Source: Anaerolinea thermophila (GTDB lineage: Bacteria; Chloroflexota; Anaerolineae; Anaerolineales; Anaerolineaceae). Taken from it: a stretch of 64,000 nt of DNA. Position 1 is the first letter of the stretch. Every line of letters begins with the position of its first letter. The notes under the pieces were generated by a model that ran no database searches, was not told where the DNA came from, and saw only the letters and a program-made list of their open reading frames with translations. Location of the stretch: NCBI RefSeq assembly GCF_020723905.1, contig NZ_DYHZ01000008.1, positions 161,318-225,317 on the forward strand, read 5' to 3'. Shown here piece after piece: positions 8,603-16,888 of the stretch. A program made the position numbers and the translations under genes.

Positions 8603-9787
8603 TCAGGACAACGAGTCGAGAATTTTGTGCATTTCTTCTTCTTCTCGGGATTGTTCCCGGAAATATTGTATCATGAAGGCAGACCGCCTCAGGCGTAGAG
8701 CCATTGGGGCAACGGTTTTGATATCTTCCAGAGTGACAGTGGTTCTGCCATCCGCTGCTGCATAGGCGCGCGCGGCTTCAAAGAGGGTGATTTCAGCACG
8801 GAGGGATTCGACCTGGAATTGCCGTACCAGTTCGGTTCCAGCGCGGGCAATTTCGGCAGGAATTTCTACACTGGGCAAGAGTGAGCGTGCCATTTGAATC
8901 TCAGCGCGTGCCTGGGCAGTTTCTTCTGCATACTGAGCCACCGTGGCTCTTGGGTTCAAGCGATAGGCTCTTGCGCGGCGGTAGGCTTCCAGGCGCTCAT
9001 CAAGGTTGTCCAGCCCCCTTACCACCACCCGCAAGCCAAAGCGGTCCATAATCTGTGGTCTCAGGTTGCCCTCTTCAGGGTTCATGGAACCAACCAGTGT
9101 AAATCGAGAGCGGTACGTGGCTGCTACCAGATTGCGCCGCAGGGTATAGGTTCCCGAAGAGGCTGCATCCAGAATCGCATTGATGATATCGTCGCTGAGG
9201 AGGTTGACCTCATCCACATACAGCACGTTTTGATCCGCCTGAGCCAGAATACCGCGACGAATGCGCATGCGAAGATGACCGGGAGCATGCTCATCCAGTG
9301 CGCCTACCACATCTTCCAGTTTGGCATTCAATGGCAGTTCAATCAAACGGACACGATCCTTACGGGTGAGGGGGATGCCTTCGGCATATTTCCGGGCGCA
9401 GTCAGGACAGACCGCATCCATGCCTCCCTGTTCGATATCTTCAGGGAGACACCCGTAAAAACAGGTGCTGCGCTGGACTTCGGGAAGCAGGTCAATCAAA
9501 CTGCGCGCGGTGGTGGTCTTCCCTGTTCCACGTGGTCCAATCAACAAAACCCCGTTCACCAGAGGGTTGATAATAGCGAGTAAAAGAGCCAGTTTCATTT
9601 CCTGTTGACCGACAAGTGCAAGGAAAGGAAACGGCATTACCTCAGCCAGCCCAGCGTCTTCGCGGTTGACTTCTGCCTGGAAGGCTTTTCCACTGACCAG
9701 ATCTACCAGTTCCTTGAGCGACTTGACCGTGCGGGTCAGCAGATAATCTTTTGGCTCCGGAATGTCAAAAGAGGTATTATCGGACAT
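8603..9787 (-). CDS. Magnesium-chelatase-I-like AAA+ ATPase with a four-cysteine insert
   Basis: A 394-residue AAA+ ATPase of the BchI/ChlI family. Walker A is 'GPRGTGKTTT' (84-93), Walker B 'VLYVDEVNLL', sensor 1 'GSMNPEEG' and an arginine-finger region 'RPQIMDRFG'. Right after Walker A come four cysteines (Cys109, Cys113, Cys127, Cys130; 'CFYGC' and 'CPDC'), which look like a metal site that photosynthetic BchI lacks. No BchD or BchH partner is in the window, so chlorophyll synthesis is not supported; family members without those partners often work with VWA-domain proteins as chaperone-like MoxR/BchI machines. The gene begins 4 bases after gtrA. Confidence 0.8.
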   Translation of the reverse strand: MSDNTSFDIPEPKDYLLTRTVKSLKELVDLVSGKAFQAEVNREDAGLAEVMPFPFLALVGQQEMKLALLLAIINPLVNGVLLIGPRGTGKTTTARSLIDLLPEVQRSTCFYGCLPEDIEQGGMDAVCPDCARKYAEGIPLTRKDRVRLIELPLNAKLEDVVGALDEHAPGHLRMRIRRGILAQADQNVLYVDEVNLLSDDIINAILDAASSGTYTLRRNLVAATYRSRFTLVGSMNPEEGNLRPQIMDRFGLRVVVRGLDNLDERLEAYRRARAYRLNPRATVAQYAEETAQARAEIQMARSLLPSVEIPAEIARAGTELVRQFQVESLRAEITLFEAARAYAAADGRTTVTLEDIKTVAPMALRLRRSAFMIQYFREQSREEEEMHKILDSLS

Positions 9788-9791
9788 ATCT

Positions 9792-10247
9792 TTAGTTTAC
9801 ATCATTATATGTCCAGAAGCGATTGGCAAAGAAATTCCACATCATCACCACCAGCACGGCAATTGCCAGGGTGATGTTGTGCCCTACAAAAGTTGGGGTA
9901 AAAATAAATGGGCGTGGCAGGATGCGTGAGAACAGATTGATCATCGGGATTTCCAGGGTCGCAACCAGCGGAATGCGGATTCCTAACCCGATTGCGCTTA
10001 CCAGTGCGAATTGAGCCAGTTGCTGTGAAAGTTGCTTGCTTCGTGAGTCGGGGTATGTCCAGAAACGGTTCCAGGTGAAATTGCTGATCACCGCAGCGGT
10101 AAAAGACATTGCACTTGCCCATACGGCTGGCATTCCCAGAAGGAGAATGCCGAAGTTAAACAAGCCAAAATCAACTACCGCTCCAATAACACCTACAACA
10201 GCAAATTTCAAAAACCGCTCTCGTTCTCGCGGATTGGACAAAATCAT
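9792..10247 (-). CDS. GtrA-family membrane protein
   Basis: A 151-residue protein with four predicted membrane helices and the GtrA hallmark pattern, including '[19 protein letters not shown]' near the N-terminus and two 'NRFWTY' motifs (after helix 2 and at the C-terminus). GtrA-like proteins are thought to help move lipid-linked sugars across the membrane. The start chosen is the ATG that overlaps the stop of the upstream epimerase gene as ATGA, giving translational coupling; a longer frame extending into that gene adds 26 residues that do not fit the family. The pairing with a nucleotide-sugar decarboxylase supports a polysaccharide role. Confidence 0.88.
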   Translation of the reverse strand: MILSNPRERERFLKFAVVGVIGAVVDFGLFNFGILLLGMPAVWASAMSFTAAVISNFTWNRFWTYPDSRSKQLSQQLAQFALVSAIGLGIRIPLVATLEIPMINLFSRILPRPFIFTPTFVGHNITLAIAVLVVMMWNFFANRFWTYNDVN

Positions 10248-11206
10248 AAAGAAAGCCCCATTTTTTGTCGGAAGTATGGGATGGTGCGTTGAATGCCTTC
10301 GGCTAAAGATATTTTCGGTTCCCATTTTAAGATCTGCCTTGCACGAGTAATATCTGGTTGTCGGCGTTGAGGGTCATCTCCCAGGCGCGAAGCCGGTTGG
10401 AAGATGACGCCTGCCGGGTTCCCTACAATTTCATTGATGGTTTGAGCAAATTCCAGAATGGTGGTCTCAGTAGGATTACCGATATTGACAGGGTTATGTT
10501 CATCCGAGAGGAGCAGGCGGTAAATGCCTTCAATCAGGTCATCTACGTAGCAAAAACTGCGGGTTTGCGAACCATCTCCGTAAATGGTGAGGGGTTCGTG
10601 CCGCAGGGCTTGCTGAATAAAATTGGGCACTACTCTTCCATCGTCCAGCCGCATGCGGGGACCATAGGTGTTGAAAATCCGCACAATACGGGTATCAATG
10701 CCGTGATAACGGTGATACGCCATGGTCAAGGCTTCGGCAAAGCGTTTGGCTTCATCGTACACCGATCGCACACCAATAGGATCAACATGCCCCCAGTAAC
10801 TTTCCTTTTGCGGATGTTCGAGAGGATCGCCGTAAATTTCACTGGTGGAAGCCAGCAGGTATCTGGCCCGGTGAGCGCGTGCCACTCCCAGTGTGTTATG
10901 GGTACCCAGCGCGCCCGCTTTCATGGTTTGAATGGGCAGGTTCGTGTAACCATACGGCGAGTTTGGGTTAGGACTTGCCGGTGAAGCAAAATGGAGCACT
11001 GCATCAATTTTGCCCGGCACAAAAATAAAATTGGACACATCATGGCGAATGAACAGGAAATTTGGATTCCCTGCCAGATGTGCCATATTATCCGGACTGC
11101 CCGTGATAAAGTTATCCATACCAATGACGAAGTGACCTTCCTTGATCAGACGGTCACATAAATGAGAACCGAGAAAACCAGCAGCGCCAGTAACTAAAAT
11201 TCGCAT
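10244..11206 (-). CDS. UDP-glucuronate decarboxylase-like NAD-dependent epimerase
   Basis: An extended short-chain dehydrogenase of 320 residues. The NAD site '[14 protein letters not shown]' is near the N-terminus, the active-site 'YDEAKR' (Tyr-x3-Lys) is mid-protein, and '[10 protein letters not shown]' and '[10 protein letters not shown]' match UDP-glucuronate decarboxylases (UXS), which make UDP-xylose. The start at 11206 is preferred because AAGGTGG lies 10 bases before that ATG, whereas an upstream TTG has it too close. The downstream gtrA gene overlaps by 4 bases, and the upstream lipoprotein gene ends 2 bases before the start. Confidence 0.86.
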   Translation of the reverse strand: MRILVTGAAGFLGSHLCDRLIKEGHFVIGMDNFITGSPDNMAHLAGNPNFLFIRHDVSNFIFVPGKIDAVLHFASPASPNPNSPYGYTNLPIQTMKAGALGTHNTLGVARAHRARYLLASTSEIYGDPLEHPQKESYWGHVDPIGVRSVYDEAKRFAEALTMAYHRYHGIDTRIVRIFNTYGPRMRLDDGRVVPNFIQQALRHEPLTIYGDGSQTRSFCYVDDLIEGIYRLLLSDEHNPVNIGNPTETTILEFAQTINEIVGNPAGVIFQPASRLGDDPQRRQPDITRARQILKWEPKISLAEGIQRTIPYFRQKMGLSL

Positions 11207-11208
11207 CT

Positions 11209-12819
11209 TTACCAATCCACCTTTTCTATTAATCCATCTCCGGTGATTTGAATGGCTTCACCGGTTTGCGGGTGTACCAGGAACAAATTCTTCTGGTAAA
11301 TTACTGCCAGACGAAAAGTTCCGTCCTCAAACGGCTCTGGCGACCAAACCACTTCCTGCGGGTCCAGTCCCAGTTTTCCTTCCTCAGGGAAAATTTGCCG
11401 GTTGTTTGAGCCATCCCGGTCCATCACCGAGAGGCGATATCGTCCATTCTCTCCCTGTTCACTGGAAATGTTATTCAGGTATGCCACCTGGTAACTTCCA
11501 TCTGCACTTCGCGGCGAGACTACAGGATAGGCAAACATGCCTGCTTTTTCCACAATTTTAATGAATGCACCATTGTTGATGACGTAAGCGCTCACATCAA
11601 AATAGGGTGAGGTTTCGGCGTTCTCCTGCCCCGGGCGAGGTGCATGAGTTAGGGTATAAAGTACCTGGTGATTGGGAGACCATGCCAGTGCCGGCACCCA
11701 TGCCCAGTCAGCGCGCGTCTGGTAGGGGGTGATTTCCACCAGAGGGGTAAGTTCACCGGTTTCCAGGTTGACCAGCCCGACAACATTCGGCTGAGCGTAT
11801 GCCAGCAAGGCTCCATCCGGAGACCAGGCAAATTGAGTTCCCCACCAGCCGAACGCCCCGCCGTAATTGGCTTCAACCAGGGTAGAGGTTTCTAGTATGA
11901 TGCCGCTGGGGCTGTAGCGGGTTAGGATCAGGTCATTGTTGGCTTGCCATCCAGGAGCAGTTGTTCGCGGTTCTACGGTTGAATAAGTAATACTTAGCCC
12001 CTGTCCGGGTACCCAGTCCGCAAAGTGAATGATGTTTTTGGCTCGCAGGTTGACCGGTTGGGCTTCAGGATCGGTCAGATTGAGCATCCATAAGGTGTTG
12101 ATTTCCTCCCCCGGTTCGGTAGAAGAACGGCGGGTGAACAGGAGCCATTCCCTGTTGGGAGAAAGCGAAAAAATCCGCCCGTCTAAATCTCCTGTGGTCA
12201 CCAGCGGACGCCGATTGCCGGTATTTCCCTCCATCAGCCACGCATTACCCCCCGAAAGATATACTAACTTGCCGGGTATATCCGTAGGGGTGAAAGGACG
12301 TTGTACCCCTACCATTTTGATCTCCGGACGGGGATCAACAATCCGTACTTCTTTGACAATGCTTCGGGAGACTTCCTGTCCATCCTCATAGACGACTCGG
12401 ATGGTACGCTCCAGTTTTCCGTTGCTCCCCGATTGAATGATCATCGTGCGGCTTTCAGGAAGCGACTCGTTCTGCACGGTTTGGCTGTCAAAAGGAATGG
12501 TGATCTCCTCAATTTTCAGTTCTTCCTGGACACGAATCACTCGGATGGTATCGCCCTTTTCCAGTACGGTATAACCCGGCGGTTCCAGGCGATCCAGCGG
12601 ATTCAGTTTGATACCGGCTTTTTCCACTGCACCTTGAGCGGTTGTCCCGGCAGGAACTTGCAGAGAGAGGCTTTGCCCATCTACCGAAATCTGTACGGTG
12701 TAATTCTCAACTGAAGGGCTGGGATTCAGAGAACAGGCACTTAAAACCCATCCCAGCAGGACAAATAATCCCATCAGGTGGATGCGAAGAGAGCGGCGGA
12801 AGGGTGTCAAGAACTGCAT
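11209..12819 (-). CDS. Lipoprotein with G5 domain and beta-propeller
   Basis: Predicted lipoprotein of about 536 residues. A signal peptide ends at a lipobox 'VLSAC'. Next is a ubiquitin-like segment (about residues 38-85, '[17 protein letters not shown]' type, as in DUF348), then a G5 domain (about 85-165, '[19 protein letters not shown]'), and a C-terminal TolB/WD40-like beta-propeller with repeated '[10 protein letters not shown]', '[11 protein letters not shown]' and '[11 protein letters not shown]' blades. G5 domains often bind cell-wall polymers or N-acetylglucosamine. A longer frame starts at 12882 inside the upstream gene; the ATG at 12819 gives a normal signal peptide and is preferred. 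A cell-surface role fits the polysaccharide genes downstream. Confidence 0.75.
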   Translation of the reverse strand: MQFLTPFRRSLRIHLMGLFVLLGWVLSACSLNPSPSVENYTVQISVDGQSLSLQVPAGTTAQGAVEKAGIKLNPLDRLEPPGYTVLEKGDTIRVIRVQEELKIEEITIPFDSQTVQNESLPESRTMIIQSGSNGKLERTIRVVYEDGQEVSRSIVKEVRIVDPRPEIKMVGVQRPFTPTDIPGKLVYLSGGNAWLMEGNTGNRRPLVTTGDLDGRIFSLSPNREWLLFTRRSSTEPGEEINTLWMLNLTDPEAQPVNLRAKNIIHFADWVPGQGLSITYSTVEPRTTAPGWQANNDLILTRYSPSGIILETSTLVEANYGGAFGWWGTQFAWSPDGALLAYAQPNVVGLVNLETGELTPLVEITPYQTRADWAWVPALAWSPNHQVLYTLTHAPRPGQENAETSPYFDVSAYVINNGAFIKIVEKAGMFAYPVVSPRSADGSYQVAYLNNISSEQGENGRYRLSVMDRDGSNNRQIFPEEGKLGLDPQEVVWSPEPFEDGTFRLAVIYQKNLFLVHPQTGEAIQITGDGLIEKVDW

Positions 12820-12847
12820 AATCAGGTATAATCCTGCCTCGTAAGGG

Positions 12848-13387
12848 TTATTTGAGGGAGCCAGTGATGGAGAGCAGTTCATCTTCTACACGGACCTCTT
12901 CAATCTTCAATGGCTTCCCCTGAAAGGTGGTCAGTTGCCCGATACGATCATTGACGGTTTGACTGAGGGCATTGACAGTTCTTTCGGGAAGGGGTAGAGA
13001 GCCAACCTTTGCAGAAACAATTTGCATTTGAAGAGTGCCTTCTGCAACAGAAGGCTCAAACACAACCTCCACCTGTGCATCCATGATGCCTGTTGAGGTC
13101 GTTCCGGTAAGTCGGATCTGGTTATCTTGAAAATCAACCTGAAGGTCACGGAGATCGCTTTCGGAGGTTGTGGATTGCTCTCGGATGAAAGAGGAAAGTT
13201 GTTTCTCAGTAATGGTCAGGGTGACTTGCCCCGTTGTGGCTAACTCTTGCAGTGCACTGGATAACTGCTCTTCCAGTGAAACGGAAGGTATGGTTTCGGG
13301 AGATGGAGTCGATTGGATCCGTTGAGGAAGGTTGCAGGCAACACTCAACGTGATCAGTAAGGCAACAAACAAAAGAATTTTACGCAT
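12848..13387 (-). CDS. Putative lipoprotein, unknown function
   Basis: A 179-residue secreted lipoprotein: signal peptide 'MRKILLFVALLITLSVAC' with the lipobox Cys at residue 18, a short Ser/Thr/Pro linker, then a mixed alpha/beta body rich in polar residues ('LTITEKQLSSFIREQ', 'QIRLTGTTSTG'). The body resembles lipid- or hydrophobe-binding LolB/YceB-like folds in its strand pattern, but I do not recognise a named family. The chosen ATG starts the signal peptide exactly; a longer frame adds 15 residues with no signal character. It is the first gene of the minus-strand run and is divergent from scpB. Confidence 0.65.
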   Translation of the reverse strand: MRKILLFVALLITLSVACNLPQRIQSTPSPETIPSVSLEEQLSSALQELATTGQVTLTITEKQLSSFIREQSTTSESDLRDLQVDFQDNQIRLTGTTSTGIMDAQVEVVFEPSVAEGTLQMQIVSAKVGSLPLPERTVNALSQTVNDRIGQLTTFQGKPLKIEEVRVEDELLSITGSLK

Positions 13388-13439
13388 CAATTTACTCACA
13401 GGACAACCGTATAAAAATCTGATGACAACCAATTATAGC

Positions 13440-14012
13440 ATGAGTGAAAACCTGACTCTTAACAATCCCGTAAGCACAATCCTTCCCATGGTGGAGGCGT
13501 TGTTGTTTGTGGCTCCCGCACCGGTTGCGCCAGCGCAACTGGCTCAGGCTCTGGAAGTGCCGGTAGAAACCGTAGAGGCGGCATTACATGCACTACAGCA
13601 AAGTTATCAGAATGGGCGCGGGTTAAGCCTGCAGTGGCATCTGGGAAAAGTCCAGTTGACGACAGCGCCACATGTGGCGGAAGTGGTTGAGCGTTTCCTT
13701 GGACTGGAAGCCACTGCTCGCCTGAGCCGGGCTGCACTGGAAACGCTGGCGATTATCGCTTATCGTCAGCCCATCACCCGTCCAGCCATTGACGCCATTC
13801 GCGGGGTGAACAGCGATGGTGTGCTGAAAAGCCTGCTGAATAAAGGACTGGTCGAAGAAGTTGGGCGGGCAGAAGCCCCCGGTCGTCCAATCCTTTATGG
13901 CACGACCAGCGAGTTCCTGCAACATTTTGGTTTATCTTCCTTGCAGGAACTGCCGCCATACGATCGGGAAGAAGAAACACCAAAAGAAGAAAACCTGATT
14001 TTGAAGGATTGA
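13440..14012 (+). CDS. scpB: Segregation and condensation protein B
   Basis: ScpB of the SMC-ScpAB condensin complex, which compacts and separates chromosomes. The winged-helix pair is visible: 'MVEALLFVAPAPVAPAQLAQALEV' opens the first, and the conserved 'LSRAALETLAIIAYRQPITRPAIDAIRGV' with 'GRPILYGTT' marks the second. The protein is about 190 residues, the usual length. Start choice between the ATGs at 13422 and 13440 is not settled because neither has a clear Shine-Dalgarno. The rluB gene follows 6 bases later, a common scpB-rluB order; scpA is not in the window. Confidence 0.92.
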   Translation: MSENLTLNNPVSTILPMVEALLFVAPAPVAPAQLAQALEVPVETVEAALHALQQSYQNGRGLSLQWHLGKVQLTTAPHVAEVVERFLGLEATARLSRAALETLAIIAYRQPITRPAIDAIRGVNSDGVLKSLLNKGLVEEVGRAEAPGRPILYGTTSEFLQHFGLSSLQELPPYDREEETPKEENLILKD

Positions 14013-14018
14013 GAAGAT

Positions 14019-14756
14019 ATGGCTGAAGAACGTGTACAAAAGATTCTGGCCCGTGCAGGGTATGGTTCGCGCCGTGCCTGTGAGGAATTGATTTTAGCGG
14101 GCAGAGTCAAAATCAATGGACAAACAGCGGTTTTGGGCTCGAAAGCCGATCCTGCCCGTGATCAAATTCTGGTGGACGGTCAAAAAATTCCCCTGCAACC
14201 TCCACCGATTTATATCATGTTGCATAAACCACAGGGTGTGCTATCGGATGTGGAAGTTCACAAGGACCCCCGTCCTACCGTACGCGATCTAGTCCCTGTG
14301 GAAGGGCATTTGTTCTCGGTAGGCAGGCTGGACTACGAGAGCGAAGGTCTGATTTTACTGACCAATGATGGTGAACTGGCGAATCGTCTCACCCATCCGC
14401 GATATGGGCACGAAAAAGAGTACCGTGTCCTGGTAGGAAGCCGCCCCGACGAGCGCCAACTCGAAGCATGGCGTCATGGCATTGTTCTGGAAGATGGGTA
14501 TCGCACAGCCCCGGCACAGGTGCGGGTTGAAGGGGTGGCAGGGAAAGGCGCATGGTTGCGGGTGATCTTGCGGGAAGGACGAAAGCGCCAGATTCGTGAG
14601 ATGGGGCGTTTAACCGGCCTGCCTGTTTTAAGAATCATTCGCATCCGGATTGGCAATTTGCTTTTAGGAGACTTAAAACCCGGTGAGTGGCGTTATCTGA
14701 CTCCGCAGGAAGTGCGATTGCTCAAAGCCGGCGTTTCTTCCTCCGGACGGTCGTAA
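14019..14756 (+). CDS. rluB: 23S rRNA pseudouridine synthase RluB
   Basis: A 245-residue RsuA/RluB-type pseudouridine synthase. An S4 RNA-binding domain spans residues about 1-60 ('VQKILARAGYGSRRACEELI'), and the catalytic domain contains the signature 'GRLDYESEGLILLTNDG' with the nucleophilic Asp. 'EGRKRQIREM' near the C-terminus is also typical. It modifies 23S rRNA near the peptidyl-transferase region in known homologues (position 2605). It ends at a strong bidirectional terminator and is coupled to scpB. Confidence 0.92.
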   Translation: MAEERVQKILARAGYGSRRACEELILAGRVKINGQTAVLGSKADPARDQILVDGQKIPLQPPPIYIMLHKPQGVLSDVEVHKDPRPTVRDLVPVEGHLFSVGRLDYESEGLILLTNDGELANRLTHPRYGHEKEYRVLVGSRPDERQLEAWRHGIVLEDGYRTAPAQVRVEGVAGKGAWLRVILREGRKRQIREMGRLTGLPVLRIIRIRIGNLLLGDLKPGEWRYLTPQEVRLLKAGVSSSGRS

Positions 14757-14773
14757 TTTTCAACGGTCCCGAA

Positions 14774-14811
14774 AAAAATTCCTCCCGTCGGGTTAAGCGG
14801 GAGGAATTTTT
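14774..14811. terminator. Bidirectional rho-independent terminator
   Basis: A 14-base perfect stem (AAAAATTCCTCCCG with CGGGAGGAATTTTT) with a 10-base loop lies between two convergent genes. The A and T ends supply a U-run in both directions, so it can terminate rluB (plus) and the NERD-like gene (minus). Confidence 0.9.
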
Positions 14812-14815
14812 GTGT

Positions 14816-15553
14816 TTATTCAGCAGGCAGGGCTTCTACAATGCGCTGGATTTGTTCAGACGGTAGCACCTGTTGTTTGGCGCGTTTTCTAACAAAATCC
14901 TTTAATTTTTCCACCGTGATGGCAGGATAAGGAGCATCATCCATCTGATCCAGTTGAATTTGCGGATGGGTGAACACCAGTACAACATTGGCGGGGGGAA
15001 GTTGCTCATCCGGTAAGGCTTTCTTGATGAAGCGGTCCCAGTCCACCAGTGCGGCTTCGGCATCCAGATCCGGTCTGCCAATCCCTTCTTGCCCAAACAG
15101 GCGCGTAAACCACGAAACACCATGCTGGCGGTAGCGGTTCTTCTCAAAGGTGATGAACCCTTTTTGATAATACGGAATCAACAGCCAGATTCCTGAAGGA
15201 CCCACCAGCAGATGAGATACCGGTCCCCGGTAGTGATAGAGGTGGTAACGGTCATCCAACCCTTTAAGTTTTTGGGAGATGATTTCGTCAATGGTTGGAG
15301 ATTTGCCCCAGCGATTGCCAAAGTACAGGCTGATTTGGGTCAGGATTAACCCGACAAACATTGCCCCGTAAGAAAGGGTAAGATACCGCTCGCTTTCAGG
15401 GGTGGTCACCAGGGTTGGATCTCTAAATGAAGCGATGATTTGATTTAATGCCAGTACAAATCCACCTACCAACACTGCTAACGCCGCAAAGGAAGTGTAA
15501 CGCCCGATTTTCTGGTTGCGAAGGACCTTTTTCTCGTCGCGGATGATATTCAT
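14816..15553 (-). CDS. NERD-like membrane protein, unknown function
   Basis: A 245-residue protein with two N-terminal membrane helices (about residues 20-42 and 60-80) and a cytoplasmic domain. The domain has 'LKGLDDRYHLYHYRGPVSHLLVGPSGIWLL', here cited in parts, which matches the start of NERD (nuclease-related) domains, 'DDYHLY...HLLVGPSGIW'. NERD domains are nuclease-like folds of unclear role; the catalytic Glu/Gln-x-Lys motif is not evident, so activity is doubtful. The gene begins 24 bases after plsX and probably shares its transcript. Confidence 0.6.
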   Translation of the reverse strand: MNIIRDEKKVLRNQKIGRYTSFAALAVLVGGFVLALNQIIASFRDPTLVTTPESERYLTLSYGAMFVGLILTQISLYFGNRWGKSPTIDEIISQKLKGLDDRYHLYHYRGPVSHLLVGPSGIWLLIPYYQKGFITFEKNRYRQHGVSWFTRLFGQEGIGRPDLDAEAALVDWDRFIKKALPDEQLPPANVVLVFTHPQIQLDQMDDAPYPAITVEKLKDFVRKRAKQQVLPSEQIQRIVEALPAE

Positions 15554-15577
15554 ACAGAAAAATTCTCCTGGTTTGGT

Positions 15578-16591
15578 TTATGATACCGGTTCATTGGATG
15601 AAAGTTCTTGCTGGATGGCATCCCGAAGGGCACCGAGCAAATTCTTTTGCACTGCTTGGTGTGCCAGTTTAAGACCACTGTAAATGGCACGCGCATTGGA
15701 GCGTCCATGCCCCACAAACACTAATCCGTCAATCCCCAGCAAAGGTGCTGCACCCACCTCATCGGGAGCCATCATCTTTTTGAGTTGACGGAAAGCCGGT
15801 TTTGCCAGTAGACCGCCCAGCATAGTAATGGGCGAGGATTTGATTTGTTCCGTCAGCATGTCGATGAGGAGTTTGCTTACGGCTTCCACCGATTTTAACA
15901 TGACATTGCCAACAAACCCATCAGTCACCACCACATCCACATCACCCTGGAAAATTTCTTTGCCTTCCACGTTGCCAATGAAGTTGAGACGGGTTTTCTC
16001 CAGCAGGGGGTAGGTGTCATGGACCAGTTGATTGCCCTTTGAGGCTTCCTCTCCATTGGAGAGCAGACCTACTCTTGGCCGCTCAATTCCGAGCATTTTT
16101 TGCGCATAGATTGAACCCATCACTGCAAACTCTACCAGAAATTCCGGGCGGCAATCCACGTTGGCGCCGATGTCGCAAACCACACAAAATCCCTTGCGGG
16201 TGGGGAAAACCGCTGTGAGGGGAGGACGGGAGACCCCACGAATCCGTCCCAGAGTGCGCAGGGCGATGAAATTTGCTCCACCGGTGTTTCCTGCGGTGAA
16301 GAACGCGCTTGCCTCGCCAGATTTGACCAGTTCCATTCCCACAGCCATGGAGTTGCGCGGCTTTTTCCGTGCCCCTTCGACGGGTTTATCGGTCATTTCC
16401 AGTACATCAGGAGCGTGGACAAGCCGCACAGGGGCGTTTCGGGTATTGGCTTTTTCCAGTTTGGGGCGAACAATTTCTTCATTTCCTACCAGGATGATTT
16501 CTTCCCCCAGTTCCAGCGCGGCATGGATAGCGCCTTCTATCTCGGGGTCAGGGTAATGATCGCTTCCCATTGCATCAAGTACGATTGGCAT
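15578..16591 (-). CDS. plsX: Phosphate acyltransferase PlsX
   Basis: PlsX (337 residues), which makes acyl-phosphate from acyl-ACP for phospholipid synthesis. Conserved stretches include 'VLDAMGSDHYP', 'GNTGGANFIALRTLGRI', 'CDIGANVDC', 'GLLSNGEE' and 'DGLVFVGHGRS'. A Shine-Dalgarno (GAGAGG) sits 6 bases before the ATG. Upstream, on the opposite strand, is tRNA-Leu, so the two transcripts leave from a shared intergenic region. The usual fabD/fabH neighbours are not present. Confidence 0.94.
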   Translation of the reverse strand: MPIVLDAMGSDHYPDPEIEGAIHAALELGEEIILVGNEEIVRPKLEKANTRNAPVRLVHAPDVLEMTDKPVEGARKKPRNSMAVGMELVKSGEASAFFTAGNTGGANFIALRTLGRIRGVSRPPLTAVFPTRKGFCVVCDIGANVDCRPEFLVEFAVMGSIYAQKMLGIERPRVGLLSNGEEASKGNQLVHDTYPLLEKTRLNFIGNVEGKEIFQGDVDVVVTDGFVGNVMLKSVEAVSKLLIDMLTEQIKSSPITMLGGLLAKPAFRQLKKMMAPDEVGAAPLLGIDGLVFVGHGRSNARAIYSGLKLAHQAVQKNLLGALRDAIQQELSSNEPVS

Positions 16592-16618
16592 GGCAACCTC
16601 TCTTTTGTGGTTTTTGGC

Positions 16619-16646
16619 TTGACATTCAACCAGAGCCGATTATAAT
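16619..16646 (+). promoter_or_regulatory. Consensus sigma-70 promoter of tRNA-Leu
   Basis: Perfect TTGACA (16619-16624) and TATAAT (16641-16646), 16 bases apart, placed about 12 bases before the tRNA 5' end. Confidence 0.88.
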
Positions 16647-16658
16647 ACAGACACGCAC

Positions 16659-16740
16659 GCGCTGGTGCTGGAATTGGCAGACAGGCATGGTTGAGGGCCA
16701 TGTGCCGCGAGGCGTGTGGGTTCAACTCCCACCCAGCGCA
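16659..16740 (+). tRNA. tRNA-Leu (GAG anticodon)
   Basis: The acceptor arm GCGCTGG pairs with CCAGCGC with A as discriminator base; the anticodon stem CATGG/CCATG holds the loop TTGAGGG, giving anticodon GAG (reads CTC/CTT). A long variable arm ('TGCCGCGAGGCGTG') identifies a class II tRNA, and the T arm is GTGGG-TTCAACT-CCCAC. CCA is not encoded. It is flanked by its own promoter and terminator. Confidence 0.95.
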
Positions 16741-16744
16741 CTCC

Positions 16745-16769
16745 AAAAGCCGCAGAGAGCGGCTTTTTT
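16745..16769 (+). terminator. Terminator of tRNA-Leu
   Basis: Stem AAAAGCCGC/GCGGCTTTT with a 5-base loop and a run of six T, 5 bases after the tRNA. Confidence 0.92.
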
Positions 16770-16791
16770 CGTAATTCCTTTCCCTTTTTAC

Positions 16792-16820
16792 TTGTCTCTA
16801 TCACATGATTGGGGGATAAT
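16792..16820 (+). promoter_or_regulatory. Possible promoter of the two-component pair
   Basis: TTGTCT at 16792-16797 and GATAAT at 16815-16820 with 17-base spacing, 69 bases upstream of the REC-GAF-kinase gene. Matches are partial. Confidence 0.4.
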
Positions 16821-16888
16821 GGATGAAAATTCCTGTATGGAAAGCGTTGTAAAATGGAGATGGGGGAAGATTTATTTGAGGTGAGCCT

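Noticed and set aside
10248..10325. 26-residue N-terminal extension of GtrA
   Set aside because: It lies inside the upstream epimerase gene and the ATGA overlap gives a better start.
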